Below are positions 1-6,485 of a stretch of DNA of 13,589 nucleotides, in pieces; position 1 is the first letter of the stretch, and every line of letters begins with the position of its first letter. Source of the stretch: Alistipes sp. (GTDB lineage: Bacteria > Bacteroidota > Bacteroidia > Bacteroidales > Rikenellaceae). The stretch spans positions 1 through 13,589 of the forward strand of contig JAGBIR010000238.1 in NCBI GenBank assembly GCA_017934845.1. The letters run 5' to 3'. Position numbers and translations under genes: made by a program. The notes below the pieces were generated by a model. It had not been told where the DNA came from. It was given only the letters and a program-made list of their open reading frames with translations, and did no database searches.

Positions 1-49
1 AAATATAGCAAATATTTTTCATCTGCGAGGTATTCTATATTTATCTTGT

Positions 50-673
50 TTAGAAATAGAATCCCAGCGAGGCTTGGATGCCGTGCATTGAGCTCTCGCC
101 CGAGGCAATACCAGTAAATTCGCCCTTACCAAAGTATTTATAATAGCGAACGCCAACGTTGAATTTCCAGATGCGGGCATCGGCTCCGGCTGCAATACCT
201 ACTGGCGGGCGTTTGAAATTCCACTTCTCGGTTCTTAGCGCACCCTGCATACTCTCGCGTACAGAGCAGTCGCCGCCCGTGCCTGTGTAGAGTGAGAATG
301 TAGGACCCGCTTGCAGATTCAAGAAGCCAAACAGCTCATACTCAAACAGAATAGGGAGGTCGATTTTACTAACTTTAACATCGGGGTCGCCATTTGCGTT
401 GGGGATTTCGGCCTCCATAGCTATGTAGGAGTATAGCAACTCGGGGTGAATGCCAAAGCGATTCCACTTCAGGTCGGCCTGCACACCCGCCAAGAAACCC
501 GTGCCGGGTTTGATGTCGTAGATGGCAATCTGCTCGCCCACGAAGTCGTTAGATTGGTAGTTTACGCCAACCTTTACACCGATGCGGAACTTCGGAATGG
601 CTTTACTGATAACTTGCGATGATGCGCTCACAGAGAGCATCACTGCAGCGAGGAGTAGAATTAGTCGTTTCAT
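50..673 (-). CDS. Small outer-membrane beta-barrel protein
   Basis: Predicted 207-residue exported protein. It starts with a classical signal peptide (MKRLILLLAAVMLSVSASSQ; likely cleavage after about residue 18), followed by alternating hydrophobic/polar beta strands (for example FRIGVKVGVNY, GFLAGVQADLKW) and a C-terminal strand ending in aromatic Phe (GIQASLGFYF), as expected of substrates of the outer-membrane assembly machinery. This pattern fits the OMP_b-brl family of porin-like barrels common in Bacteroidota; cargo or function is unknown. The start at 673 is preferred over an upstream in-frame ATG at 745 because it puts the signal peptide at the N-terminus and removes overlap with ddl. 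It begins 40 bases after the ddl stop, with no terminator or convincing promoter between, so it is probably the last gene of the ddl operon. Confidence 0.75.
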   Translation of the reverse strand: MKRLILLLAAVMLSVSASSQVISKAIPKFRIGVKVGVNYQSNDFVGEQIAIYDIKPGTGFLAGVQADLKWNRFGIHPELLYSYIAMEAEIPNANGDPDVKVSKIDLPILFEYELFGFLNLQAGPTFSLYTGTGGDCSVRESMQGALRTEKWNFKRPPVGIAAGADARIWKFNVGVRYYKYFGKGEFTGIASGESSMHGIQASLGFYF

Positions 674-713
674 AGTCGTTGGGTTTAAGGTTGATAAACT
701 ATAATCGTGGCCA

Positions 714-1967
714 TTAGCACTTTGCGCCTTTCGCGCCCTTTGCACCTTTGGCTCCCGAAATCTTATAGTTGAAAATGTTCTCTTTGTAGCTTGTAACCTT
801 GGTCGATGAGTCGCGCTTACGCTGGAAGGCGATATCGATCAATCGCTCGACGAGTTTGTCGAACGAGAGTCCCGATGCCTCCCACAGGTAGAACGACAGC
901 GAACCCGGGATGGTGTTAATCTCGTTGACATATATCTTGCCGTCGGCCTCGTCAATCATAAAGTCGATGCGCGATACACCATCGCAGTTCAGGGCCTTGA
1001 AGGTCTCAACGGCTGTGTGGCGGATAAAGTCGGTAGTCGCTTGTGGCAGGTTGGCAGGAATTTCGCGCAGCGTAGAACGCATACCTTGCGACTGCTTCGC
1101 TCCGCCCTTCGCTCCGCCCTTTGCGCCGCCAAGATATTTGTCGGCATAACTCAAAATCTCGCTACTGCGAATCGGTGCTTCGCAAACCGAAGCCTCGCAG
1201 TCGTAGTAGTTACCCAAAACCGAGCAGTTAATCTCCTTGAGTTGCGACACAAGATGCTCTACGATGATACGCTTCGAGTAGGATGCGGCGTTATCCACAG
1301 CCTCAATCAACTCCTCGCGGTTGTGTACGGCCGTAATGCCTACGCTCGAGCCCGAGTCGGCAGGCTTTACAATGACGGGGTAACCCAACTTCGCCTCAAC
1401 CTTTTCGGCTACGGTCGTCTGGTTGTCGTACCACTCCTTGTCGCAGAACCATGTGTAGTCGATGACGGGGATACCGCTCTCCTTGAGGATCATCTTCATA
1501 GTGATCTTATCCATTCCGTTTGCCGAGGCCAGCACGTTACAGCCGGCATAAGGGATGCCCGTCATCTCGACTGTTCCCTGGAATGAGCCATCCTCGCAGT
1601 TTGTACCGTGCAGGGCAGGCAAGATGACATCGAGTGTTGCGGCAATCTCATCTTTACTAATGTTGAACATCTGCTTGAAGTAGCTGATTAACGGCTTGTT
1701 TACCTTATAGAGATTGTTGTCGCCATATGTGGGGCGTAGATATACCTCATCACACGATGCCAATAAACTGTCCATATGGCGATAGTTGCTGCTATCGGTC
1801 AAGGCTTTGCCCGTATACCAGCGACCCTGTTTTGAAATATATATGGGAGTTACCTCGTATCGCTCCTTGTCCAGCGCATTGATGGCTTGAATTGCCGTGA
1901 GGACCGAAATCTCGTTCTCGACCGAGCGGCCTCCAAAGATTACTCCAACTCTGATTTTGCTCTTCAT
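714..1967 (-). CDS. ddl: D-alanine--D-alanine ligase with GAK-repeat insert and tail
   Basis: ATP-grasp ligase that joins two D-Ala to make the terminal dipeptide of the peptidoglycan stem, in the cytoplasm. Visible family marks: N-terminal FGGRSVENEISV with the catalytic Glu at 17, ATP-grasp GSSVG at 206-210, omega-loop Lys277-Tyr278, metal-binding NEINTIPGS at 348-356. Tyr at 278 (equivalent of E. coli DdlB Tyr216) argues for D-Ala-D-Ala rather than D-Ala-D-Lac activity. At 417 residues it is longer than the usual 310-370. Part of the excess is a GGAK x3 run at 280-291, directly after the omega-loop Tyr, and a GAK x4 tail at 405-416 ending in Cys. It follows the MurF-like gene by 24 bases, so the two are probably cotranscribed and functionally coupled. 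It may be a second Ddl of the genome; that cannot be judged here. Confidence 0.92.
   Translation of the reverse strand: MKSKIRVGVIFGGRSVENEISVLTAIQAINALDKERYEVTPIYISKQGRWYTGKALTDSSNYRHMDSLLASCDEVYLRPTYGDNNLYKVNKPLISYFKQMFNISKDEIAATLDVILPALHGTNCEDGSFQGTVEMTGIPYAGCNVLASANGMDKITMKMILKESGIPVIDYTWFCDKEWYDNQTTVAEKVEAKLGYPVIVKPADSGSSVGITAVHNREELIEAVDNAASYSKRIIVEHLVSQLKEINCSVLGNYYDCEASVCEAPIRSSEILSYADKYLGGAKGGAKGGAKQSQGMRSTLREIPANLPQATTDFIRHTAVETFKALNCDGVSRIDFMIDEADGKIYVNEINTIPGSLSFYLWEASGLSFDKLVERLIDIAFQRKRDSSTKVTSYKENIFNYKISGAKGAKGAKGAKC
720..755 (-). repeat. Four GAK codons-triplet units at Ddl C-terminus
   Basis: Four tandem 9-base units encode Gly-Ala-Lys x4, followed by a single Cys and the stop. 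Read in the coding direction the units are GGAGCCAAA, GGTGCAAAG, GGCGCGAAA and GGCGCAAAG: all four differ at synonymous positions. The amino-acid pattern is therefore older than any DNA slippage and looks maintained at the protein level. Confidence 0.85.
1095..1130 (-). repeat. Three 12-base units encoding GGAK in Ddl omega loop
   Basis: Two identical adjacent 12-base units (CTTCGCTCCGCC on the plus strand, 1095-1106 and 1107-1118) and a third diverged unit (CTTTGCGCCGCC, 1119-1130) encode GGAK x3, residues 280-291 of Ddl. Unlike the C-terminal tail, two units are identical, which suggests recent duplication and possible length variation between strains. Confidence 0.9.
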
Positions 1968-1991
1968 TTTCTTTATGTTTTTTGTTCCTTG

Positions 1992-3548
1992 CTATTTGAA
2001 TGAATCGGGTAGGTCGTTTTCGTAAAGAACGACGTCACCCCTTTGTAGTGTAATGGTTAAAAATGCCAAAGCCTCGTTGAGCGAATCGACAACCTTAATC
2101 TTATCCTCCGGAAAATCCTTATCCGACAGACCTTCAAGCAGAGCCTGGCGGTTGGTACGATTTACCACGATAGCGATGTCGCACGCATCGGCAATCTGCG
2201 CTCCCAGCTCGCGGTTCAATGCCGCCTGACGCTCACCTAACTCAACAAAACCGGGTGTTACAACTATTCGGCGGCCACCCTGCTCGCGCTCGAAGCCAGA
2301 TAACACCTCGAGTGCCATCTGCGCACCCGTAGGGTTGGAGTTGTAGGCATCGTCGAGGATTGTAACACCACCCGCTGCGCGTTTTACGCTCAAGCGATGC
2401 TCAATCTGCTCAATTTGACGAATAGCACGTTTCTGCAACGACTCGGGGATATTGAGCCTGTCGGCAACGGCTATGGCTGCCAAGAGGTTGAGTATGTTGC
2501 CGCGACCGGCCAAACGTGTGGTGTAACCCTCGCGCGCAGAGCCGTTAATCGCGATGTCGAACGAGGTCTGCGCTGCCGAGTAGGCAATGTTGGTTGCGCG
2601 GTAGTTTGCCTTGGTTGAGTTTACGCCATAGCTCACAATGTTGGGTTTATCGCCATAGCGCGATGCAATATGCTCCGAGTCGAGGTTTATAACGCCCATA
2701 CCATCCGCAGGCAGGGCATCGATTAACTCGAACTTTGTTTTGAAGATATTATCCACAGTGTGGAACGTCTCGAGGTGCATTTCGCCAACGGCCGTAACAA
2801 TACCTATCGTGGGGTGTACCAAGTCGCAAATCTCCTTTATATCGCCCCTCTGCTTGGCTCCCATCTCGACGATAAAAATCTGATGGTAGGGCTTAAGATG
2901 CTCTCTTACGGTACGCACTACGCCCAAAGTGGTGTTAAAATTCCCCGGGGGCATCAAGACGTTATATCGCTCGGAGAGTATGCGGTAGAGGTAGTTTTTC
3001 GTTGAGGTCTTGCCAAAACTGCCCGTAATACCGATAATCGTAAGATCGGGCATCGAGCGCAAAATGCGTTTTGCATCGTTATAGTACCAACGCGAGATGG
3101 CCGCCTCGATGGGCTTGTTTACGATGTTGGCTGCCAGCATAAGTGCAGGTGTCGCAATAAGCAGCAGAGCCACGCAAGGCATTGCCGCGGGTACGAATGT
3201 CCATGTAATGCCGAGTGCCGCCGCAGTGAGCAGCAGTGTGGTGAGCAGCAGTCGCTTAACACGCATCGTATAGACAATCGGGGTTTTATATTTTGAAGTA
3301 AACTCCCTGCACGCCAACACCAGCATAAAGATTGCCGAGAAGGGTAGGAACTTCGAATTTGCAAAAAATCCTACAACGGCCAACGCGAGAATTATCAAAC
3401 TGCGGATATGCTTGTGGCCGCTTCCAAACCAACGCGCGTATCGCTCCAAGCGATAGGAGTTGAGCTGGAACATATGCACATCGTAGCGCACTACGGCAGC
3501 CCATAGCAGGGCATACATTGACCAAAATATAATATTCTCAAACAACAT
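1992..3548 (-). CDS. Membrane-anchored MurF-like Mur ligase
   Basis: 518-residue Mur ligase. Residues about 1-145 hold roughly five hydrophobic segments (about 5-20, 48-62, 66-80, 98-118, 120-143) in place of the usual MurF substrate-binding N-terminal domain. The ATP-binding core follows: P-loop GITGSFGKTSTKN at 173-185 with Lys180, EMGAK at 228-232, and the C-terminal Mur domain with DDAYNSNPTG at 399-408, a MurF-style signature. MurF adds D-Ala-D-Ala to UDP-MurNAc-tripeptide; ddl lies immediately downstream, which fits use of a D-Ala-D-Ala-type substrate. The C-terminal ENDLPDSF also sets it apart from a standard MurF. The membrane segments suggest action at the inner membrane, perhaps on a lipid-linked precursor (inference). 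It could instead be the organism's only MurF. It follows the hydrolase gene after 32 bases. Confidence 0.85.
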   Translation of the reverse strand: MLFENIIFWSMYALLWAAVVRYDVHMFQLNSYRLERYARWFGSGHKHIRSLIILALAVVGFFANSKFLPFSAIFMLVLACREFTSKYKTPIVYTMRVKRLLLTTLLLTAAALGITWTFVPAAMPCVALLLIATPALMLAANIVNKPIEAAISRWYYNDAKRILRSMPDLTIIGITGSFGKTSTKNYLYRILSERYNVLMPPGNFNTTLGVVRTVREHLKPYHQIFIVEMGAKQRGDIKEICDLVHPTIGIVTAVGEMHLETFHTVDNIFKTKFELIDALPADGMGVINLDSEHIASRYGDKPNIVSYGVNSTKANYRATNIAYSAAQTSFDIAINGSAREGYTTRLAGRGNILNLLAAIAVADRLNIPESLQKRAIRQIEQIEHRLSVKRAAGGVTILDDAYNSNPTGAQMALEVLSGFEREQGGRRIVVTPGFVELGERQAALNRELGAQIADACDIAIVVNRTNRQALLEGLSDKDFPEDKIKVVDSLNEALAFLTITLQRGDVVLYENDLPDSFK

Positions 3549-3557
3549 TCAATCTTA

Positions 3558-3580
3558 ATTTTGAATTCTGGATTTTGAAT
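3558..3580. repeat. 9-base direct repeat between hydrolase and Mur ligase
   Basis: ATTTTGAAT occurs at 3558-3566 and again at 3572-3580 (14-base period) in the 32-base gap between the Mur ligase start and the hydrolase stop. It is AT-rich; its role is unknown and it may be chance. Confidence 0.4.
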
Positions 3581-4351
3581 TTAGCACATCTCTTTACCTA
3601 AAAAACTCTCCAAGACCCTCAGAAACAGAGGCATATTCTCTAAAAACGAGAAGTGCCCTGCGCCGGCTACCGTAACCAAACCTGCGTCGGGAATCAGCTT
3701 CTCCATACGCTTGGCGTCGGCAAGTGGGGTGGCGGTATCTCTTTCTCCCCAGAAAAGTAGCGTCGGAGCTACAATCTTGGGCATCAGGTGGCATAAATCC
3801 TCGTTCACAACTTTCGACAATATGGCGCGCATCATTGGCGAGGCTTGATTATAGTCCGAAGAACCACTCTTTGCTCGGCGTTTCTCGATTAACTCCTGCG
3901 CGCGCTCTTTACCCAGGAAAACAGGTGCTATGCGTTTTAACAGCTTGAACGAATAGACCTTTGCGTAGTATTTCATACTGCGCTTGGGCTTTACGCCTGC
4001 GGCATCGACCAAGATAACCTTACGCACGCTGTTGCGAGACGAATATACAATCGACACGCGACCACCAAACGAGTGGCCTATCAAAATGGGATTTTCAATG
4101 CCCTCCGCCTTCGCAAGAGCCTCCACCGAGCGGGTGTACTCCTCGACGCCCCAAACTTCGCATGGCTCTTCACTCTGGCCGAAGCCTGCAAAATCGACCG
4201 CGATGACGCGAAAATGCTGCTCGAGCCACTGCTGTGCCGCACCAAACGTCGTGCAGTTGCATCCCCAGCCGTGCAACAGCAAAATGGTCTGCCCTGCGCC
4301 TCGGTCGGTGTAGTGCAGCCTAATATCCCTATATGTGTAAAATTTATCCAT
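3581..4351 (-). CDS. Alpha/beta-fold hydrolase
   Basis: 256-residue alpha/beta hydrolase of the esterase/lyase superfamily. Seen: oxyanion motif HGWG at 27-30, nucleophile elbow GHSFGG with Ser94, Asp205 in GERDTATP, and His233 in GAGHFSF, so the catalytic triad is intact. There is no signal peptide or membrane segment, so it is predicted cytoplasmic. Substrate unknown; the family includes esterases, C-C hydrolases and haloperoxidase-like enzymes. A frame extension to a TTG at 4366 exists, but that TTG is part of a TAACTTTG promoter-like box, so the ATG at 4351 (MDKFYTYRD) is chosen. It heads the set followed by the Mur ligase, ddl and the barrel gene, with a 32-base gap to the next gene. That places it by a cell-wall pathway but does not prove a role there. 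Confidence 0.85.
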   Translation of the reverse strand: MDKFYTYRDIRLHYTDRGAGQTILLLHGWGCNCTTFGAAQQWLEQHFRVIAVDFAGFGQSEEPCEVWGVEEYTRSVEALAKAEGIENPILIGHSFGGRVSIVYSSRNSVRKVILVDAAGVKPKRSMKYYAKVYSFKLLKRIAPVFLGKERAQELIEKRRAKSGSSDYNQASPMMRAILSKVVNEDLCHLMPKIVAPTLLFWGERDTATPLADAKRMEKLIPDAGLVTVAGAGHFSFLENMPLFLRVLESFLGKEMC

Positions 4352-4363
4352 CGTATAATCATA

Positions 4364-4371
4364 CAAAGTTA
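4364..4371 (-). promoter_or_regulatory. Possible -7 promoter box of hydrolase operon
   Basis: The minus strand reads TAACTTTG, a match to the Bacteroides -7 consensus TAnnTTTG, 12 bases before the chosen hydrolase ATG. No good TTTG was found at the usual -33 distance, and the 5' leader would be very short, so support is moderate. It lies after the terminator of the aromatic operon, where a new promoter would be expected. Confidence 0.45.
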
Positions 4372-4425
4372 CTATTTTTTTCCATATAGTGCATCGCTTA
4401 AGGCTGCGAATGGTGCATCATAACG

Positions 4426-4469
4426 AAAAAAATGCCGATTTCGTAAGAAATCGACACTTTATCAAGTGT
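4426..4469 (-). terminator. Double hairpin and T-run ending the aromatic operon
   Basis: After the DAHP synthase stop, the minus-strand transcript meets a 6-bp hairpin (4454-4469, ACACTT/AAGTGT, loop GATA in the RNA sense), then a perfect 7-bp hairpin (CGATTTC/GAAATCG, 4436-4453), a 3-base gap and a run of seven T (4426-4432). This looks like an intrinsic terminator separating this operon from the hydrolase operon. Confidence 0.75.
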
Positions 4470-4480
4470 TCTTTGCCGAA

Positions 4481-5554
4481 CTATTTGCTGTTCATAACCT
4501 CGTTCTGGCGGGCGATACTCTCCAAGTGGATTGCCTCCAAAACCGAGCGAACAAAATCTTCGCTGAGGCCCATGCCGCGAGTCATCGAGAGCATACGGCG
4601 GCAGATGTCGTCCCAACGGTTGCTCTGGAGGATGGCTACGTTGTTGGCCTTCTTAATCTTACCAATCTTCTCGGCCGTACGCATACGCTCGCTCAATAGC
4701 TCAAACAGCTCGGAATCAATCTGGTCGATCTGCTGACGGCAGACGTTAAGTTCGCTGTTGAACTCGGGGTCGTTGGCCGTCTTTGCACGCCACATTACGT
4801 TGTCGATCATCGTGATGCAGTCCTGCGGAGTAACCTGCTGCGAAGCGTCGCTCCACGCCTTGTCGGGGTTGTTGTGGCTCTCGATGATAAGACCGTCGTA
4901 GCAGAGGTCGGCTGCCTGCTGCGAAATGCCATAAAGCAACGGACGGCATCCGCAGATGTGCGACGGGTCGCAAATCATCATCATCTCGGGAAAGCGGCTG
5001 CGCATCTCGAAAATCATGTGCCACATAGGCGGATTGCGGTATTTGCTATGACCGAAATAGGAGAATCCGCGGTGGATAAGACCAATATTTTCGATGGGTA
5101 CACCCTTGTTAACCAAGCGGTTGACAGCACCTGCCCAAAGGCCGATGTCGGGAGTCATAGGGTTCTTAATCAGTATGGCAACATCCTTGTTATTCTCCAA
5201 GCTCTCGGCAATCTCCTGTACGGCAAAGGGCGAAACGGTAGTACGCGCTCCAATCCACAGCAAATCGACGCCATGCTTCAACGCGCACTCGACGTGTGAG
5301 CGGTTGGCAACCTCGACTGCGATGGGTAGGCCCGTAGCCTGCTTCACCTCGTTCAGCCACTCAAGGCCCGGCTCGCCAATGCCCTCGAAGGTTCCGGGGT
5401 TGGTGCGCGGCTTCCACACGCCGGCGCGTATAACATCGACGCGGCCCGAGCGTGCAAGTTGCATTGCTGTCTCGATGGTCTGCTCGCGTGTCTCGGCACT
5501 ACAAGGACCTGCTATGATTAAGGGACGTTTCTCCCCTAACTTGAACTTACTCAT
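4481..5554 (-). CDS. aroF: Bifunctional DAHP synthase / chorismate mutase
   Basis: 357 residues. The N-terminal part (about 1-250) is a class I-beta DAHP synthase, which condenses phosphoenolpyruvate and erythrose-4-phosphate in the first shikimate step: GPCSAE at 16-21, KPRTNP at 48-53, LIKNPM at 128-133, DPSHICG at 196-202. The C-terminal part (about 258-347) is an AroQ-type chorismate mutase: Arg263, Arg280 in LLSERMR, Lys289 region, Arg303. This order of fusion is known from Bacteroidales; the Prevotella nigrescens enzyme of this design is inhibited by prephenate (established for that enzyme). The gene is last in the pheA-aminotransferase-tyrA operon, 72 bases after tyrA, with a hairpin in the gap. 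The pathway entry step and chorismate-to-prephenate step are thereby under the same switch as both prephenate branches. Confidence 0.95.
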   Translation of the reverse strand: MSKFKLGEKRPLIIAGPCSAETREQTIETAMQLARSGRVDVIRAGVWKPRTNPGTFEGIGEPGLEWLNEVKQATGLPIAVEVANRSHVECALKHGVDLLWIGARTTVSPFAVQEIAESLENNKDVAILIKNPMTPDIGLWAGAVNRLVNKGVPIENIGLIHRGFSYFGHSKYRNPPMWHMIFEMRSRFPEMMMICDPSHICGCRPLLYGISQQAADLCYDGLIIESHNNPDKAWSDASQQVTPQDCITMIDNVMWRAKTANDPEFNSELNVCRQQIDQIDSELFELLSERMRTAEKIGKIKKANNVAILQSNRWDDICRRMLSMTRGMGLSEDFVRSVLEAIHLESIARQNEVMNSK

Positions 5555-5571
5555 AATCTAACGTAATTTAT

Positions 5572-5621
5572 TCTATTGTTGCCAGAGTTATCTATGCAAT
5601 GGCATAACTCGCTTCAATAGA
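5572..5621 (-). other. Intercistronic hairpin between tyrA and DAHP synthase
   Basis: Two nested inverted repeats: outer TCTATTG (5572-5578)/CAATAGA (5615-5621), inner GAGTTAT (5585-5591)/ATAACTC (5604-5610), with a possible further TATGC/GCATA pairing at the tip. It starts 5 bases past the tyrA stop and ends 17 bases before the next ATG. No T-run follows, so it is not a standard terminator. It may stabilise or process the mRNA, or tune expression of the last gene. Confidence 0.55.
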
Positions 5622-5626
5622 GTGTG

Positions 5627-6469
5627 TTATTTCAAAATATCTCGTATTTTGTTCGCCTTTTGCATGGCCTCGACCAAGCCCTCTCTGTCGTCGCGTTCGA
5701 TCATGCGTCGCAGAATCTGCAATTGGTGGATATGCTCGCGCAAGACATCAAGCACGTTGTACTTATTACCCAAAAATATTGGTGCCCACGTCTGCGGAAG
5801 ACTCTTGGCCAAGCGTACGGTACTCTCGAAACCTCCGCCCGCAAGGTCGAAGATATGCTCCTCCTCGCGCTCCTTCTCCAATACCGTAAGGGCCAGAGCG
5901 AATGAGGTAATGTGCGAAATATGAGATACATAGGCGCAGTGGGTATCTTGATCTTCGGCCGACATATAGCGTATTGGCATACCCAGCGTGCGATAAATCT
6001 CCTCAACCACATGCAGGGCATCGCTATCGGTCTTTTCGCGTTCGCAAATAACCACCGTACGACCCGTAAAGGCGTTATGCTCGGCAGCCTCGGGACCGCT
6101 GTTCTCGGTACCCCACATAGGATGAGTAGCAACCAATCGACCTCGGTTGGGATGTAGCATCGTTATCTCGCAAAGCTCCTGCTTTGTTGAACCCATATCC
6201 ATCAAAATCTGATTGGGACGGATCTGGTTGAGATATTTGGTTGCCATCACAGGGATGGTGTCAACGGGAGTGGCCAAAACTATTAAATCGCTCTGTTCCA
6301 GCGCCTCGTCCATAGTAACGATGGCGTCAACCAAACCCAGCTCCAAAGCCTTCAGTGCGCTCTTTTCAGAGCGTTCGATGCCTGTTACGCGTTCGCAAAT
6401 ACCCTTCTCCTTCAGACTCAAGGCAAATGATCCGCCAATAAGGCCCAATCCGACGACTGTTGCTATCAT
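5627..6469 (-). CDS. tyrA: Prephenate dehydrogenase
   Basis: 280-residue NAD(P)-dependent dehydrogenase converting prephenate to 4-hydroxyphenylpyruvate for tyrosine synthesis, in the cytoplasm. Seen: Rossmann GLGLIGGS at 7-14, ATPVDTIP near 66-73, DMGSTK at 91-96, THPMWGTENSG at 115-125 with the family's conserved His116, and the helical dimerisation domain with YVSHISHITSFAL at 180-192. There is no C-terminal ACT domain and no fused chorismate mutase, so mutase activity must come from the adjacent fusion enzyme. An arogenate preference cannot be excluded from sequence alone. It starts 16 bases after the aminotransferase stop, in the same operon. Confidence 0.93.
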   Translation of the reverse strand: MIATVVGLGLIGGSFALSLKEKGICERVTGIERSEKSALKALELGLVDAIVTMDEALEQSDLIVLATPVDTIPVMATKYLNQIRPNQILMDMGSTKQELCEITMLHPNRGRLVATHPMWGTENSGPEAAEHNAFTGRTVVICEREKTDSDALHVVEEIYRTLGMPIRYMSAEDQDTHCAYVSHISHITSFALALTVLEKEREEEHIFDLAGGGFESTVRLAKSLPQTWAPIFLGNKYNVLDVLREHIHQLQILRRMIERDDREGLVEAMQKANKIRDILK

Positions 6470-6485
6470 AATCGTTGGTGTAATA

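Noticed and set aside
1..49. Sequence after the barrel gene
   Set aside because: AT-rich, with no hairpin terminator, frame or promoter that I can support.
674..745. Upstream extension of the outer-membrane protein to an ATG at 745
   Set aside because: It would put 24 non-signal residues before the signal peptide and overlap the GAK tail of ddl.
1095..1130. Short tandem repeat read as a CRISPR-like array
   Set aside because: Units are 12 bases, adjacent without spacers, and in frame within ddl.
1017..1586. Plus-strand open frame within ddl
   Set aside because: It is the reverse complement of conserved Ddl codons; the translation shows no protein-like features.
714..1967. D-Ala-D-Lac (vancomycin-resistance type) ligase
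   Set aside because: The omega loop keeps Lys-Tyr as in D-Ala-D-Ala ligases, not the His or Phe variants, and no vanH/vanX-like genes are present.
3558..3580. 9-base direct repeat as an operator or insertion scar
   Set aside because: It is short, AT-only apart from one G, and inside an operon gap; chance is likely, so it is listed only as a repeat.
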